Positions 47,001 through 59,780 of a DNA stretch of 64,000 bases are shown here, piece by piece; the stretch's first letter is position 1; the number at the start of each line of letters is the position of its first letter. Below the pieces are notes generated by a model that was not told the DNA's origin, made no database searches, and saw only the letters and a program-made list of their open reading frames with translations. The position numbers and the translations under genes are program-made. Source of the stretch: Antedon mediterranea (Eukaryota; Echinodermata; Crinoidea; Comatulida; Antedonidae); the NCBI RefSeq assembly GCF_964355755.1, contig NC_092675.1, forward strand, positions 8,404,312-8,468,311. Direction: 5' to 3'.

Positions 47001-50000
47001 AATACAAAAAAATAACGTCTTATACCTTGTAAACAATGTATCTGTGATCGTTTTCTTGTATGATAACGTGTTTTCTGCTTCATTGAAATCAAATATAACA
47101 ACAGCTTCACGGTCTGGAGAATGGTTGACTAAGAACAAAGTCACCTTTCCTTTAAAAAAAATTATATTCAAAATAAAGATATCTGAAGATATTTATGATA
47201 TTTTTTAGTAAATATTATTGGACAAATTTTCTCTGCGACAATCCGTACTTTACGGAGACGTTATATATTCGCAGTGTGCGTACATCATGTGAACAAGATC
47301 GTACATTAACATAATATAATTTTATAACGTAAAGAAAACTTCAATATTATCTGAAACTGAAAAAAAACAAACTCTAACCTGATTTTGGGTCAATCCATGT
47401 AGACATACCATGCGGGTACAAATTAGATCGTTTAAAGTTTACCAACTTAACTTCTTGTACGCCCTTGTCTGGATTGTTGAAATTGTATGTGTACAAATTA
47501 CTAGTAGGAGGTCCATACAAACCCTGTAATATCAGTCATGTAAAAATGTTTAACGATATACACATAGGGCTACATAGAATACCCGACAAACAACCAGTAT
47601 CATGTTTAATGACAACAAACATTATGCAGTATTATGTCTTCTGATAGGAACTTTCATCCCATTATGTGATATAGACATAGGTTCTTCTGATACTATACAG
47701 TTGATTGTACTAAAAAATCGGCTCAAACATTCTATGGATCTTTTCTGTGCATTGGATCGCTTCGCAGTTTAAAAAAAAGATCACACGCACTACTTTAGGA
47801 CGGAATTGCAATCCACATCTATCTAACCAATTTTGCCCGGCTTATACCATGATACTTACGGATGATATAATCGCTATACCACTAGGTAGAGTTGTAATGT
47901 CCTCAGACCCATATTCTAAAAATAAAAAAATATATATATTTTTTAAAACCCATTTTTTAAACAATTCAACCGCTTGTTTGTAACGTTTTGACACACTCGT
48001 CCATTACATTAGGGAACAGACCGCACTCCTTTGACTTCTGTCTTACATTTTTCACAGTTAATAATTGTTCTAATGTTAGTTAATACATTGTTTATTTCAT
48101 TCTTATACATCTCAGTAAAGTCGAACGGCCTTGCATGGTTAATTTAGCACCACTGTCTTAGGCCAAAACATTACACACAATTTCATTCTGTGTATTTCTG
48201 TTGTATTAGAGCAATATAATTGTATATATTGCAAGTAATTTGAGACTAAAATTATAACTTTCTGACTAGTGGTTGCTGAGATATTGATATGACCATTTTC
48301 TTGACCAATGGTAAAAAAAAAGTTCACGGTCATTTTTTGGCAAAAGTTGTTCATTAATGTGAATAGAAATATGTATCTTCTGAGTATTTTGACACCAACT
48401 ACGACCATATCCGCCTAACAATTTCTGAGATATGAAAAGTGTGCTCTAAACCAAAAATGTTTGTGCCGGCTAAATTAATTAAGAACAACATTAAGGGTTT
48501 ATTAACAGTTTTATGATTTTTATTACATTAGAACAAATTATAAACATATACTTTGCGAGTAATTTGAGACCACAATTATCACTTTCTGACCAGTGGTTGC
48601 TGAGATATTCATATGGCCAATTTCTTGACCAGTGGTCAGAAATGGGGTTTCCGTCCTCCACTTTTGTCAAAAGTTTTCCATTAGAGTGAATAGAAATATG
48701 GGTCTTCGGGGTAGTTTGGTAGTAATATTCCAATACACCCAGTAGTTACCAAGTTACGCAAAGTTTTAACTTTGACCATATTGACCTTTTGGACCCTGTA
48801 CTGACCAAGCATCCACATTTTTTCGGCCTACAGCAAAAAATGGATTTGTATTGATATAGGCCTAAGGAAGCAAAAAAACATTATTGGCATAGTTTGCTAG
48901 AGGGTGCAGGTAACCCTATTTCTGGCTCCCCAACTATTTCAAAATCCAGGATTCGACACTTGAAGGGTTTTTAAAATAGTTATATGAAACTCTCCCATTC
49001 CTTTCCCAAAAAGAGTTGCCACGTCCAATCATGCAGTAGTCGTGGAGAATTCCTATCAAGAATTCCTTCCCATTTATTATGCATATTTGTAGTCCACAAA
49101 CTGAACATAATAGTTAATTCTCACATGTGATTTATGCAAATTGTGCATTCCAGAGCGTGACAATGACACTATTCTTATGATCCGTGGTTCAGGTCTTTGC
49201 TAATTAAAATGGCTTTTTAGAACTTAAAATCAAGTAGCTCGTATGATTATTTTATTCGATAAGTTCAATTTATGAGGATCTAGCAGCTCTATTTTCCAAG
49301 ATGTGTGCGACAGTAGGAAGTTGCAAAACAGCAATTTCCTAAATTAACACTCTAAATATCTCTCTTCAAAATATAAGAAAAACAATATTTATTTTCCATT
49401 TTAAAGCAAACAAAAATTAATCAGAAATTAATTAGAGATTCGTACACGGGCTGGAGCTGTGATTACTCAAAACAGAGCATTACCGGATACGCTACAAAGT
49501 ACATGACTGAACAGCTGACAATATTTACTTGCTTCATATTACGTAACTAGGCATATGAATCTGAATTTTTAAAGTAGAGAAGAATCGCATCTGGATATTA
49601 AAACTAATAATTGTGTTGTTTGTGGCTCGCCGCGCTGGAGTGCCCTTCTAGTTTGCCAAGTACTTCACTCAGTTTCTGAGTGGTTTCATTTACTAGTCAT
49701 TGGTTGAAGGTACACTGCTAATTGGTGACAGTGTAGCTTAGGCTGCTTTTGTGCTTTCATGGCAGCTAGTAACTAATGGTATGTTTCTCCTTATGTCGTG
49801 TTTGTTTAATTTGTTGATTTGTATTATATTTTGTAAAATGTATCTTTTGTCTGAATAGATAATAATAAAGGGCAATTAATATAGGTAATAATAGATGAAG
49901 TATAGTTAAAATACTCACCAATCGGAGGAAGTTTGCGACAAGGTCCCGGAGCATGGTCAAACAATGTTTTGTGAAATCCAAAACCAACTCTATGTAATGA

Positions 50001-50501
50001 TAATAGAATAATAAATCCATATAGCGTGTACGTTTATTCAAATGTTTCCCGGATCCCCGTCTATGCGTTTGTTAATCACGGGACTATTTTGTAAATTACC
50101 GTTTCCTATCATCACATAGGACAACTATTGGACATGCTCTATACAACATTTAGAAACAAGACGCTTATAGTAGTATAATATTTAAACTCGTTTCAGATTT
50201 TTGATATGATTTTTTTCTCGTATAAATTGTATGTAAAACAAGAAACTGTTATACACCGTACACATACAACGGTGTACCCGCAAAACTTCTGATTCTGCGC
50301 CAGTCCTAGTATAGTGTAGGCCTATATACCAAAGCAGATAAGGTGACAATTGTCTAGTAACTAAACATAATTGTTATAACATATGGCAGAATCGTTTTTA
50401 AAATAATATACTTCAGTACTAGATACTTACACAACATACATAATACGCTGTACAAGCAAAACTAATCCAGCAAACAGAATACATTTCAACATAGGTGTCA
50501 T
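44057..50501 (-). CDS. Serum paraoxonase/arylesterase family protein, nine exons, 347 aa
   Basis: Calcium-dependent lactonase/arylesterase of the PON family (six-bladed propeller). Exons in transcript order (minus): 50431-50501, 49919-49989, 47860-47915, 47379-47523, 47026-47149, 45902-46099, 45214-45295, 44971-45099, 44057-44224; all phases agree. The N-terminal ILFAGLVLLV segment is an uncleaved anchor/signal as in vertebrate PONs. Calcium ligands are all present: E52/D53 (GSEDI), N158/D159 (LNDVV), N213 (GANGIN) and D258/N259 (APDNI). So is the histidine dyad H104 (YPHGMS) and H124 (VNHSPD). C41 and C342 match the PON disulfide, and C273 (VGCHP) matches the free cysteine of PON1. Which of the vertebrate PON1/2/3 it is closest to cannot be judged here. 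It is convergent with the carboxylase. Confidence 0.93.
45656..45873. repeat. AT-rich repeat related to 20525-20783
   Basis: Shares TTTTTTGTTTGAATTTAATA and the right end GGGGAACAATACATCTTTAA with the cadherin-intron copy. Its left end (GGGTGAGTGTCCAATTAAAG) is diverged. It lies in a paraoxonase intron, ending about 30 bp from an exon. Confidence 0.5.
46401..46798 (+). mobile_element. Full-length tRNA-derived SINE with A-rich tail
   Basis: The first 98 bp form a tRNA-like head whose ends GAGCGAGTC and GACTCGCTC pair perfectly over 9 bp. Box A is TGGCCGAGCGGTTAAGGC and box B is GGGTTCGAGGCC, like a serine/leucine-type tRNA. The body includes CTCGGATAAGGACTATAAAC and TAAAGAACCCAGTTC, which look like a conserved central block. 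The element ends in about 60 bp of A-rich ATAAA tail. It sits in a paraoxonase intron, antisense to the gene. Confidence 0.75.
48205..48395. repeat. Direct repeat, copy 1 (paired with 48525-48715)
   Basis: Shared words in the same order: AAGTAATTTGAGAC, ACTTTCTGAC, AGTGGTTGCTGAGATATT, TTTCTTGACCA and GTGAATAGAAATATG. The offset is 324 bp. It lies in a paraoxonase intron and is non-coding. Confidence 0.75.
48525..48715. repeat. Direct repeat, copy 2 (paired with 48205-48395)
   Basis: Second copy of the 190-bp block, diverged by roughly a fifth of positions. It may be two adjacent copies of one dispersed element or a local tandem duplication. Confidence 0.75.
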
Positions 50502-50938
50502 TGTAGGCTCTTTTCGACTGTGATGTGCTGCAATCGAGGACGTGTTGTTGTATTCTGGATCAACCAGCAGATTTCACTGATCTACAAAACGTGCATAAAA
50601 TCGATTATCTATAGTTAATAAACGGGAAGCGGAAATCATATACATAGTATAATCAGACAGAATAATGATTTTGTCTATTATACAGGGAGGTTTCATAGTC
50701 TCTCCACTAATGGTGTTAATTACAATACTATGACCCTAACCCTTATATTTATGACGAGGAAAATACCTTTTCCATATGTAGACCTACCCCTTTTTATATG
50801 GAGTAAATAAAGATTGGGTTTTGATTAAGTTTGATACAGCACTCTTATCAATGATATAGAGGTTGAAATTAGAGATTAACAGTAGGCCCTAATATTCATT
50901 TTTGTTCCATATACACGCCCATATGCAGCATTTATAAT

Positions 50939-51050
50939 GGGGGGGGGGGGGGCTGCGAGCGAAGCGAGCAACAATGACTGGGGGCCAGGGGGCCGCCAAG
51001 GGCCCCCGGTCAGGGTCCAGGGGCCGAAGGTCCTGGCAAAATTTGCCTTA
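50939..51050. repeat. G14 run followed by GC-rich retroelement-like block
   Basis: Fourteen G residues, then GCTGCGAGCGAAGCGAGC and several GGGGGCC/GGCCCCC words. The block stands out in composition against the AT-rich neighbourhood and resembles ends of widespread invertebrate elements, but class cannot be assigned. Confidence 0.45.
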
Positions 51051-51118
51051 TTTGACGTTCTAAAGACTGATTTAAGACTCTCTGTTGTGGCTTGGGCTAG
51101 TTGAACGATGGACACCAA

Positions 51119-51704
51119 CTTATAAGCGGAGTTCCAATAGCTTGTTTAGAGAGCTCCCATTGCCATGTTTCTACACACTCAGCACACCAACTTTTTTTGA
51201 TAGCTACTACCCTTAGACACAATAATCACGAGGTGTGCCGTTGCAAATTTACTGCGGCCATCTTGAAATCCAAGATGGCGGAAAAAATGGCCGCCATTTT
51301 ATAGTGATGCACTTTATTGTTCATAACTTAATAAATATTTGATGTATTTTGTTGACATTAATGTTGATTAATAGCTAATTACATTATCTATTCAATAAAA
51401 TATTTTTATTTCAACTTTATTGAAATTAAATTACTTTTTTTAAGCAAAAATGCAGAATTTTAGCAAAAAAATTAGCAAAATCTGTGATATACGATATTTA
51501 TTATGTTAATTAAGGCAAGAAGCCATAATTATTTTTTTTTTCAGATATGCAAAAAACCGCAGTAAATTTGCAACGGCACACCTTGTGATTATTGTGCCTA
51601 AGGGTATTAGCTAACAAAAAAAGTTGGTGTGCTGAGTGTGTAGAAACATGGCAATGGGACATGTTAACGAAGCATCATTTTGGCACTTGGACCTCCGCTT
51701 ATTA
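51119..51704. mobile_element. Foldback/MITE with about 140-bp inverted arms
   Basis: The left arm (51119-51265) and right arm (51555-51704) are inverted copies. Shared stretches include CCATTGCCATGTTTCTACAC, GTGCTGAGTGTG and GGTGTGCCGTTGCAAATTTA, then CTGCGG. The outermost word is TAAGCGGAG/CTCCGCTTA. The inside is AT-rich with CCATCTTGAAATCCAAGATG, itself a small hairpin. No ORF. Confidence 0.75.
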
Positions 51705-52044
51705 ACGCTTTCATGATGAGGCCAACTCAGACAGCGTCCCTTGTTTAGGCGCCGTATTCGATAGTGTCTGTATTTCCCGCAAACACTTTACCGCGTACCG
51801 CGTACATGAAGCGCTAAGCTATTGCTTGTCGTCACATGATCGACTGCGCATGTTTTACATCAAGTTTGTAGTCAGTTCAGATTCCGTAATTTAATTACCG
51901 GTATTTTTTCATTTTATATTAGCATATTTTTGTTTGTATACCATTGATAATGTAAATTTTGTATATATATATAATGATATTGTCTTTAGTTAAACAAGAC
52001 AAGAAAAAATACCAACCGAGGAAATAGTGGACCTTTTGGGACTT

Positions 52045-52095
52045 GGGGGGGGGGGGGGAGGGGGCGTCTGCACCCAACGCACCCCCCCCCCCCCC
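52045..52095. repeat. G14 and C14 runs, strong hairpin or quadruplex potential
   Basis: G14 at 52045-52058, then AGGGGG, a 23-bp spacer, and C14 at 52082-52095 followed by TGGATACGGGCC. The runs are complementary. The C-run plus TGGAT.CG.GCC pattern is seen in several invertebrate transposon families, so this is likely an element end. Confidence 0.6.
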
Positions 52096-53094
52096 TGGAT
52101 ACGGGCCTGATATAACCAATCCTATTCAAGTTAAGAGAAGCTGATAGCAAAAAGAAAAAGCGTATAGTAACAAACAAATTCGTACAAAAACAAAACAAAT
52201 TTATTAAAAATAACATCTTGGGATTATATGTTTGTTTAGGGTTTAATTATTCTACGCAAGTGCCTTTTTAATTGTTCAAATTATGCAGTATTTGGGCGCT
52301 GAGGATTGGTGTGTTAACGTTTTGTGTAGTGTATGAGTATTTTGTCCAGTTCCGAATTGTTAATATCAAGCCATTGAGTTTTCCCTTAAAATAATGTTCC
52401 CCCTCAGAGTATTGACTAAAACTTATTGGAAAAGCGGAGGCACATGACGAGTTTGCTGATAACTCTTGTACCCTTGATTGTAATGACTTTTGCGGTATTT
52501 ATCGCTTGACTACACGTCGCTGAAGAGTTTCTGCTGGTCATTTTAATATGCATTATTTTTCAAATGTAGCTTATACCTTCCAATACAATTCCTGTCATTT
52601 GATACACCATGGATGCACCCGTGCAGTAGGAAAAAGTTGTATAACGAACAACTGTAAAATCCGTCCGGTTCTTTGTTATATAGTTATATAAGCAAAGATA
52701 TCCTCCAGGGTGGATTTAAAATTAAATAAATTACAAGACTATTTTGGTTACCAATACATTTATTGTGCAATTACTATTGTAGCCAATGAACAAATATGAT
52801 ATGCCTATAAAAGGGCACTCTATACTCTAGTAAATAGGTGTCATAATGGCCATTAATGAATATTTATACGCTCTATTTAACGCTACAGACCGGTGAACTG
52901 GGCTGTAGGAACATTGTAGTATTATAGTCTGTTTATGTTCTTACACAAGAAAGTAAGTATTGTATTAAAGTACCACAGAACAAGAATAATATTTTGTTTA
53001 ATCTTGTAATTTCGTACATATCACCTTGCACAATATCATATCGTACAAAACAGGTCTTTTTTCCGTACAAGTTCCCCCCATTCGTTTCAGAGCT

Positions 53095-53490
53095 ACTTAC
53101 CTAGCAGCTCTAATTTTCAAGAATTTTCTTTTTTTTGTGTCCATTTCAAATTAAGTGATTTTCGGTCATCGAGCAGCTATTTTTTTCCCTAAAATTTGTC
53201 TTACCTCAACCCCGGCCATGGTGGGGCTGAGGTCCTGGAGACACTATATATTTTTTTTCATATTTTCAATTGTGCCATTTCCGGGCATCAGCCCTAGTTT
53301 TTAAAAATAAATTGTCTTACCTCCTGGAGACACAAACACATGTTTATTTCATATTTGAAATTAATTGCCATTTCCGGCCCCATCGAGCAGGCTCTCTATT
53401 TTCCAAATTGTCTTCAGCCTCAACTATGGTGGGGCTGAGGTCCTGAAGACATTAATATATTTTCTATTTTAATATTCGTGTGCTATTTCC
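53095..53490. repeat. Degenerate tandem repeat, about 100-bp unit, three to four copies
   Basis: The words TGAGGTCCTGGAGACAC (53228), ACCTCCTGGAGACAC (53320) and TGAGGTCCTGAAGACAT (53426) recur, each followed by a T/A run and GCCATTTCCGG-like sequence and then CATCGAGCAGC-like sequence. Copies have diverged and have internal deletions. Non-coding. Confidence 0.65.
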
Positions 53491-53850
53491 GAACTCAAAA
53501 CTGGCTGTGATAGGCCTACTAATAAAAGGTTTTCTTCTTTTTTTTTGTCGGATTGATATCGTTTGAAACAATTAGTGTACCGGTACCATTTTCGCACCCA
53601 AAATATTGCGAGAAATGATTAATGTTAGTTACACAAACTAAAAATATAAATTTTGAAGAACATAGTCCCTATTTTGTTGGTTTTACAGACACTTTTTAGG
53701 TATGCAACCGTTGGTGGCGCTACTTAGGGACACATTTTTGGGAATTTGGCATTCACATTATTTAGCCCAATCTGGAATTATTTGAGACACAGGCTATAAC
53801 GACATAATTTAAATTTTATCGCTGGCAACGCTGCAAACAACAACCAACAC

Positions 53851-54008
53851 TTACGCACTCTATCGTCGACGACTACTCTCTCTCGAGCTGCTGTGGTGGG
53901 GTGCCAATGAAAACATCACACACCACGCTTTCGAAAAGCCAATTCTTTTTCTTACTTTTATGGTGTAAAAATATAATTCTACAAGTAGCCTAGGCCTAGT
54001 GGGTAAGT
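53851..54008 (+). other. Possible 5' non-coding exon and donor upstream of the PIWI-like gene
   Basis: A strong donor GTAAGT lies at 54003-54008 after a stretch with a moderate CG content. It could be the end of a 5' untranslated exon splicing to the acceptor TTCTCAG at 60023. This is speculative because a nearer promoter is also possible. Confidence 0.2.
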
Positions 54009-54119
54009 TTAGTATTTTAAAATAATTAAAAAACAATCTTCTATTGTTCTTTTCATGTATAATATTAATAAGCTTAGTAATACTAGTGTGTAGGATCGGA
54101 GGAGGGATGTCATCGATCG

Positions 54120-54215
54120 GCGATTAGGCTCTAGGCTAGTAGGGCCAGGCCTAGCCTAGCTCCTAGCTAGGCCTACTCCTTTCTGGGCTAGGCCTAGCCT
54201 AGTCTCTAGACTAAA
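54120..54215. repeat. AGGCCTAG-rich tract
   Basis: Same word composition as 225-625: AGGCCTAGCCTAGC, CTAGCTAGGCC and GGCTAGGCCTAGCC. Confidence 0.6.
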
Positions 54216-55230
54216 GGCAAGATAATAGGTAGCGACTAGCAAAACCGATAGAGGGCAGCAGATATTTAAAGGGAATAGAAAAGTGTGACCCTTAAAGCCT
54301 GTTTACTTGTCGTATTTAAAATCGTTAAAGTTAAAAATACCGATGATCAAGCCGGACCGCTAATATTTACACATTTATGGTTTCTTGGTTGTTTCGAGCG
54401 TTCGTCGTACATGCGGATGTGAAGTGTTGCAAAACCAAGGCAAGGCCGGCCACCATGCACGCGCAGCCTGGCCCGCTTCAAAATTGAGTTATGGGTTTTG
54501 ATGCTTCAACACAGTTTCTTTTATTTAGAATAACTGAAAATTTGACTTCATATGTAAATTTCAGCTCACTGGAAAACTGAAGATGAACATTTATTAGTGT
54601 ATTTATTAGTCTATTCTACACTAAATGGATAAAAAAGTTTTAAATTATTTTACCAATTTTAATTAATAGCTACTTAAATAGTTGTAACGGACGTTACATA
54701 ATAGGTGTCACGGATGTGACACTGACAGACAATCAATACTGGCTATGTATGAGTGCTTAATACGGATTAAAAATGGATAGCAACATTAAAATATTTTTCA
54801 AAAGACAAAAATTGTGTATTATGACTACTTACACGATTATAACTTTTTAGTGGGCTACAAACAAGCCTTTGCCCAGATTATTAAAAAAGTTCCTACAGGT
54901 TCAACACAAAAATTGTTGACTTGACCCAACAACTAAGATGATGCGCTATGTTACGTTTAGACAATGTGTACTTGGGTAAATGATAAAAGTTTCTGAAGGC
55001 TAGAAATGATTTTATATGCATAGTAGTCTGGTAAACATTTGATGGGATTTTTCCCAAGAACATGAAAACTTGTCTTGATATGATAGGCTAGGCTAGGTTC
55101 TCCGCAAATCAAACATTGAATGGATCATTTATTAATTATGCGGAGATAATTTGATTTAATTCCCACACAGACCCTGTCCTGTGTGATGGTGTAGCTCTGT
55201 TGTGTGCCAGTGGTGATATGTACCTTATCT

Positions 55231-56711
55231 GGGGTAGCACTAACATTTCATTTTGTTTAGCCATTTGGCGAAAGTCAAAATATTTTTTTTAGTCAAATCA
55301 TTTTAGCTATAGCCAAAATGGCTAAAGTCAAATTTTTTTTATTTAGCCAAATGAATCGTTTTATAGCCAAAATTTAAAATTTTTGAAATATAGTGGTCAA
55401 AACATTTTAGTCAATTTATCTATGTCAACAGGTCTATACACTGTTCCCTGAACATTTTTGTAAGGCATTGAGATAAAGAGCCATGCCTAAATCACTGTAT
55501 GATTAAAAAAAATATTTTTTTTGGTATTTTTTTTACATGATCAAAACAATTGTTCAAATTGTTTTTAATCATACAGCATTTATATACAGTTATCAATTTA
55601 ATAAGAAACATTTTACAGTTTTCTGAAATCCCCTGAACGCTATGTTACTTTTGTTTTTTACGCTTGGCTGGTCATGTTTGCGTGTGACGGCTTCCATGGC
55701 GTACCAGGCGAAAATCGTGTCCTAGAATCACTCAGAATTACCGCCGCGCAGCGGGTTAATGTTTTTAAATTGGGTATGCTCAAGAGGTGAGAAAGTGCAG
55801 AACCGCCGACCTAGGCCTACAAAATTATGTACAACAACGCAACGGTATATCGTATGCTAAAAATATTGAGGAAAATTCCTAGCAAACGAACACTCGTATC
55901 GTTGTTAAACGTAAGATAATATAGGCCAAAGCACAGAGTACACGTCTTTCCATCCCTCAAGGCTGCGCCGAAGCGTTTCTGTCAGGGCGAGAAATTTATC
56001 CGATTATTATTTATTTACACAACAACACAGAAGCCGGCGGCCGGTCCCGCTCAGATGCACGTGTGTGTTTAGCTAAATCCCCGTTAGACACTACCATTTC
56101 CCGCATGTTGTTTTGTTTACACTGACGCACGAGGGAAGTTTATTAAGGCTAAAATATGAAACATTAAATTGGAAGACTCTAAAATGCATAACGCATACAT
56201 TTTTTATTTCGATAAGATTAAGACGTCATTCATCAAAGATACTGTAATGTTTCTTTTTAATCTGAAAAGTACACCCCTATCGAAAAATAGACAATCCCGG
56301 TAATTAGCCGACCGGCCGTCGGCTACGTAGTCGATCGTTTGTGCAGCGCACAACACGTGATAGTTTGGGTAGACTTCATCATCCATGTGTCGTGTAACGT
56401 CTGTCTCTCTGTGCAGTCTACCTCTGCTATCTCCATCTTTTTTAAATAACAAAGAGACGCCTGGTACAACGAAACAAGTTGACGAAAAATGGAGCTTGAA
56501 GTATAGTAAACAACGTGATAACGAACAAAATAAATGCTTGGAGATCGACAAATGGACCTTTTAGTTGGACTTTATGCTTTCGCCAAAATGATTATTTAAT
56601 TATCTATTTTATCATATGTCATCGCCAAAATGGCTAAAGTAGCCGTTTTATTTTTCGCCAATCTAGAAATGTTTTCGCCCATGGCGACTTGGCGATCGGC
56701 CAGTGCGAGCC
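55231..56711. mobile_element. Possible mobile element with repeated GCCAAAATGGCTAAAGT ends
   Basis: GCCAAAATGGCTAAAGT occurs in the same orientation at 55312 and 56624, close to the two ends of a 1.5-kb block. Variants of TTGGCGAAA/TTTCGCCAA surround both. The interior has an unusual GC-rich patch (56020-56060). Ends resemble GTAGCACT and AGTGCGAGCC on opposite strands. No coding sequence can be supported. Class unknown. Confidence 0.3.
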
Positions 56712-59700
56712 TAGCTTATTGGCGTTTTATTTGGGAGGTCATACACGGGTTGAGTAGGTCTACGAAGGAGGAGGACTAAACAATTAATAAACAAAACAAC
56801 TTGGCAACACGATTTTATATTTCAGTTATATACTGATACATTCAGCACTTTTATGTACTCGATCTTTTTCATATTTACATACCGCCCGTCCCATATGATA
56901 ACCTACGTCATTCTTATCAGATATTTGCAGTCTGCAAATCGATTTCTATACGTGTTTCACAAGTCTGTATTTTCAGACAAAAGTCGAAATAAAAACAAAT
57001 AAATAAAAAAAAGACAATAAATACAGACTTGGGAGTTTTCCGGCTTTCTAATGATATAACACAAGTTGATTCAACAACATTCTAGTTTTTACCTTATGGT
57101 AGCAGTTAACAAGGAATTGCCCACAATACAAACATTAAATTTAATTGTTTTGATATTATAATTTAGTTTAACTTACACTTCTTATTTGGAAAAAAAGGTG
57201 AAAAACATTGTTGCATTCAAGAATTGTTAGCACATACAGTACCTATTTTTCCACAAATAAACCATCGTGATTGATAGCCATAAAATTGTGGAGAGTAGGC
57301 ACGCTTGAATTAGGGATAACGATGTAAAAGTTGTTAATTTTCAACCAAATTAGACATTCCTGTGTTAGCCTAGTATTTTGTATCAATATTGCAATAAAGA
57401 AAAAATCACAAAAATCTGACTTGTGGTTTTCAATATAGACCTAGTAGGATCTACTCTACGACATTGTCGAAAAGGATCATTTTTAGCCAGGAACGATGTA
57501 CTGTAAGAGTATTTTTTTGTCACGGACATCACACGGTAGAAAGTTTGAATTGTTACTATCTAGCGAACGAATCTATGAAAACATTTTTTGGTTGAATTAT
57601 TACTTATATATTGAAGTTTAAGTATAATACTTAATAGGTATAAAAAATGTGTAAAAAAAATGTTTCAAAGTTACTGTAAATGCTGAATATGTTAGCGTCA
57701 CAGACTCTACTGTACATGATCGCGACATGACACATGATGGTCAGTTTAACTGATTTCAGATGCCGTTTTAACCTATTTAGTCACTTTACTATTTTGCACT
57801 ATTGAAAAGCAGCAAGCAACAAACGTCAAGCTTATTGTAACTGGTTTCGGAAGTGTTTACAATATTGACAGCTAAGAACCAAGCAGCGGTGGTGTTCACA
57901 TTCAGATTATTTTCGCCGTTATCGCCTGTAAGACCTGCTGTTGGGTGTTCATCAGGACATGTCACGTCAGTGGTGCATCGACATGGGGGGCTAGCTTTAG
58001 TAGTAAACTAGCCTAGACAAGTTAAGCGCCTTGCGGTGTCACAGCTAATTTCTAGCTAACATTACATGGAAGATTTGCTGTGATGTTTGGGATTAAATCC
58101 AAAGATTGAAAAAATGTAATATGAAAGGACTGGAATAAATTAAATAAATAATTAAGAAGAGCCAATAGGATTATATATAAAATGTAAATAAAACTATGTA
58201 TTGACAATAATAAGCTAGTAGGCCTACATCCATAATAAAAATATATAAGGCCTAGCCCAAAATACAATTGAATTTATGACGTGAATTGTTTTTTACTTGT
58301 CTATTTTACTATAGAATAAACAATTGCAGAACACTTTACTTTTGAATAATAATGTAAAATGGATGAGCTTTATTTTGATGTGTGACCTTTCAACATTGTG
58401 CAGCGAACTGGCGATCAAAATTTGGTCAAACTTGGCCACTTTCAACTGAATTTATGCAAAATTTAGCGTAGATCGTGAATAAATCGTTAGGCATAAGGAA
58501 AATGCATGTTTTTAAAACTCATAACTTTATGTATTCTTAAATAGTGAAATATTTTGAAAATGCAAAAACATGTAATGGGTAGTCGATTTGGACGTACTGT
58601 ATTTTGACTGATTACGTAAATTTCTAATTGCCGACAAAGAGAGGGTTTTGCCAGACCGGGTCACAATTAATCCTTCATATATCACATATTTAGATTTTTG
58701 TTTTAAGTGTCAAATCCTTAATAAAAATGTTTTTTTTATTGATATTTTATTGTATATAAGCTGTGTCACAGAGATTACATTTATATAACGAACATTACAA
58801 ATTTGTCTATTCCACAATTGTACCTAATAAAAACAAAACAATTTTAAACCTTTAATTCATAAGCCTGTGTTCAAAATGTGTTTAGTAAGTAAACACGGGC
58901 AAATTCCACAAAATTAAGATTGCCAGCCTTGAAATCCAATGTTTGGAATCGGGTTCTTTGAATCGTATGTTCATAAGCTCTAAGTAACCATTTTCACTTT
59001 AAATACTTTTACAGAAAACTGAGATTTTTGGCATAACCAATTTCACAGGCTATTACTATATTAGCTGCCTTTAAAAATGTTAGTGATGCGTACCAGCTAT
59101 GCCTGTGCATGATGGCTGCCAACGTTCATTGATGACATCGCTAACTTCTTAAATGTTTACTATGATACCAACATGAGTATTATTCTTTCAAAAACCTTAA
59201 AAGCTTCTTGTTCAAATGCAAATTTGGCTTTTGAAGAATTGCTTATTTTTGTAATAGGCTGTTTATAATGACGCCCAGTATTTAAACAAAAGCATTTCTT
59301 AGGCCTTTGTTTCACAAATTAACAGCCATCCATCAACTGCCATGTCAAGCACACATGTGTGACATTGTATTGCACATGCCACAATATGTGTCAGTAGAGT
59401 TGGGCAGTGAGTGTCCACCCACTAGGTGAAAAGGACATTACTCTAAAAAGATTTTTACATGCAAATGTCAGTGAAACATTTGTAGTGGAGAAAAAGTCAA
59501 ATTTATTAACAAAATTATCGTAGGCCTAGGTGGCTAGGCTATACCATTGCCCATTGTTTATTACTGAACATATGCTGGTAGGTAGGCCTGGCCTAGAAAA
59601 CTTTGTGTTGGATATCCCAGATGGTGTACTTTTTGTACAACTTAATATTAGCTTATAGCACACCCTCAATTGTTTACCCGAAATTTCTTGTTTTTTTTTT

Positions 59701-59780
59701 TCAATTAGAGAACTCTGAATTCATTCAGTAGAGAGAGACCATGTGAGAGAAAACATTCCGCTGTGGGTGATTCACATCCA
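56712..59780. other. AT-rich intergenic DNA, nothing recognised
   Basis: About 3 kb without a credible ORF, RNA gene or element with clear ends. Confidence 0.5.

Larger units (their letters stand above)
50502..53850. other. Repeat-rich intergenic region upstream of the paraoxonase
   Basis: No gene found. The paraoxonase promoter should be near 50502-50700. The rest holds a G-run, a large foldback, a G/C hairpin run and a degenerate tandem repeat, listed separately. Confidence 0.5.

Noticed and set aside
50876-51118. 80-codon minus-strand ORF rich in glycine and proline
   Set aside because: Created by the G14 run and GC-rich block; composition artefact.
56204-56551. 115-codon minus-strand ORF
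   Set aside because: Inside the putative mobile block; no recognisable motif, and no splice or neighbour support.
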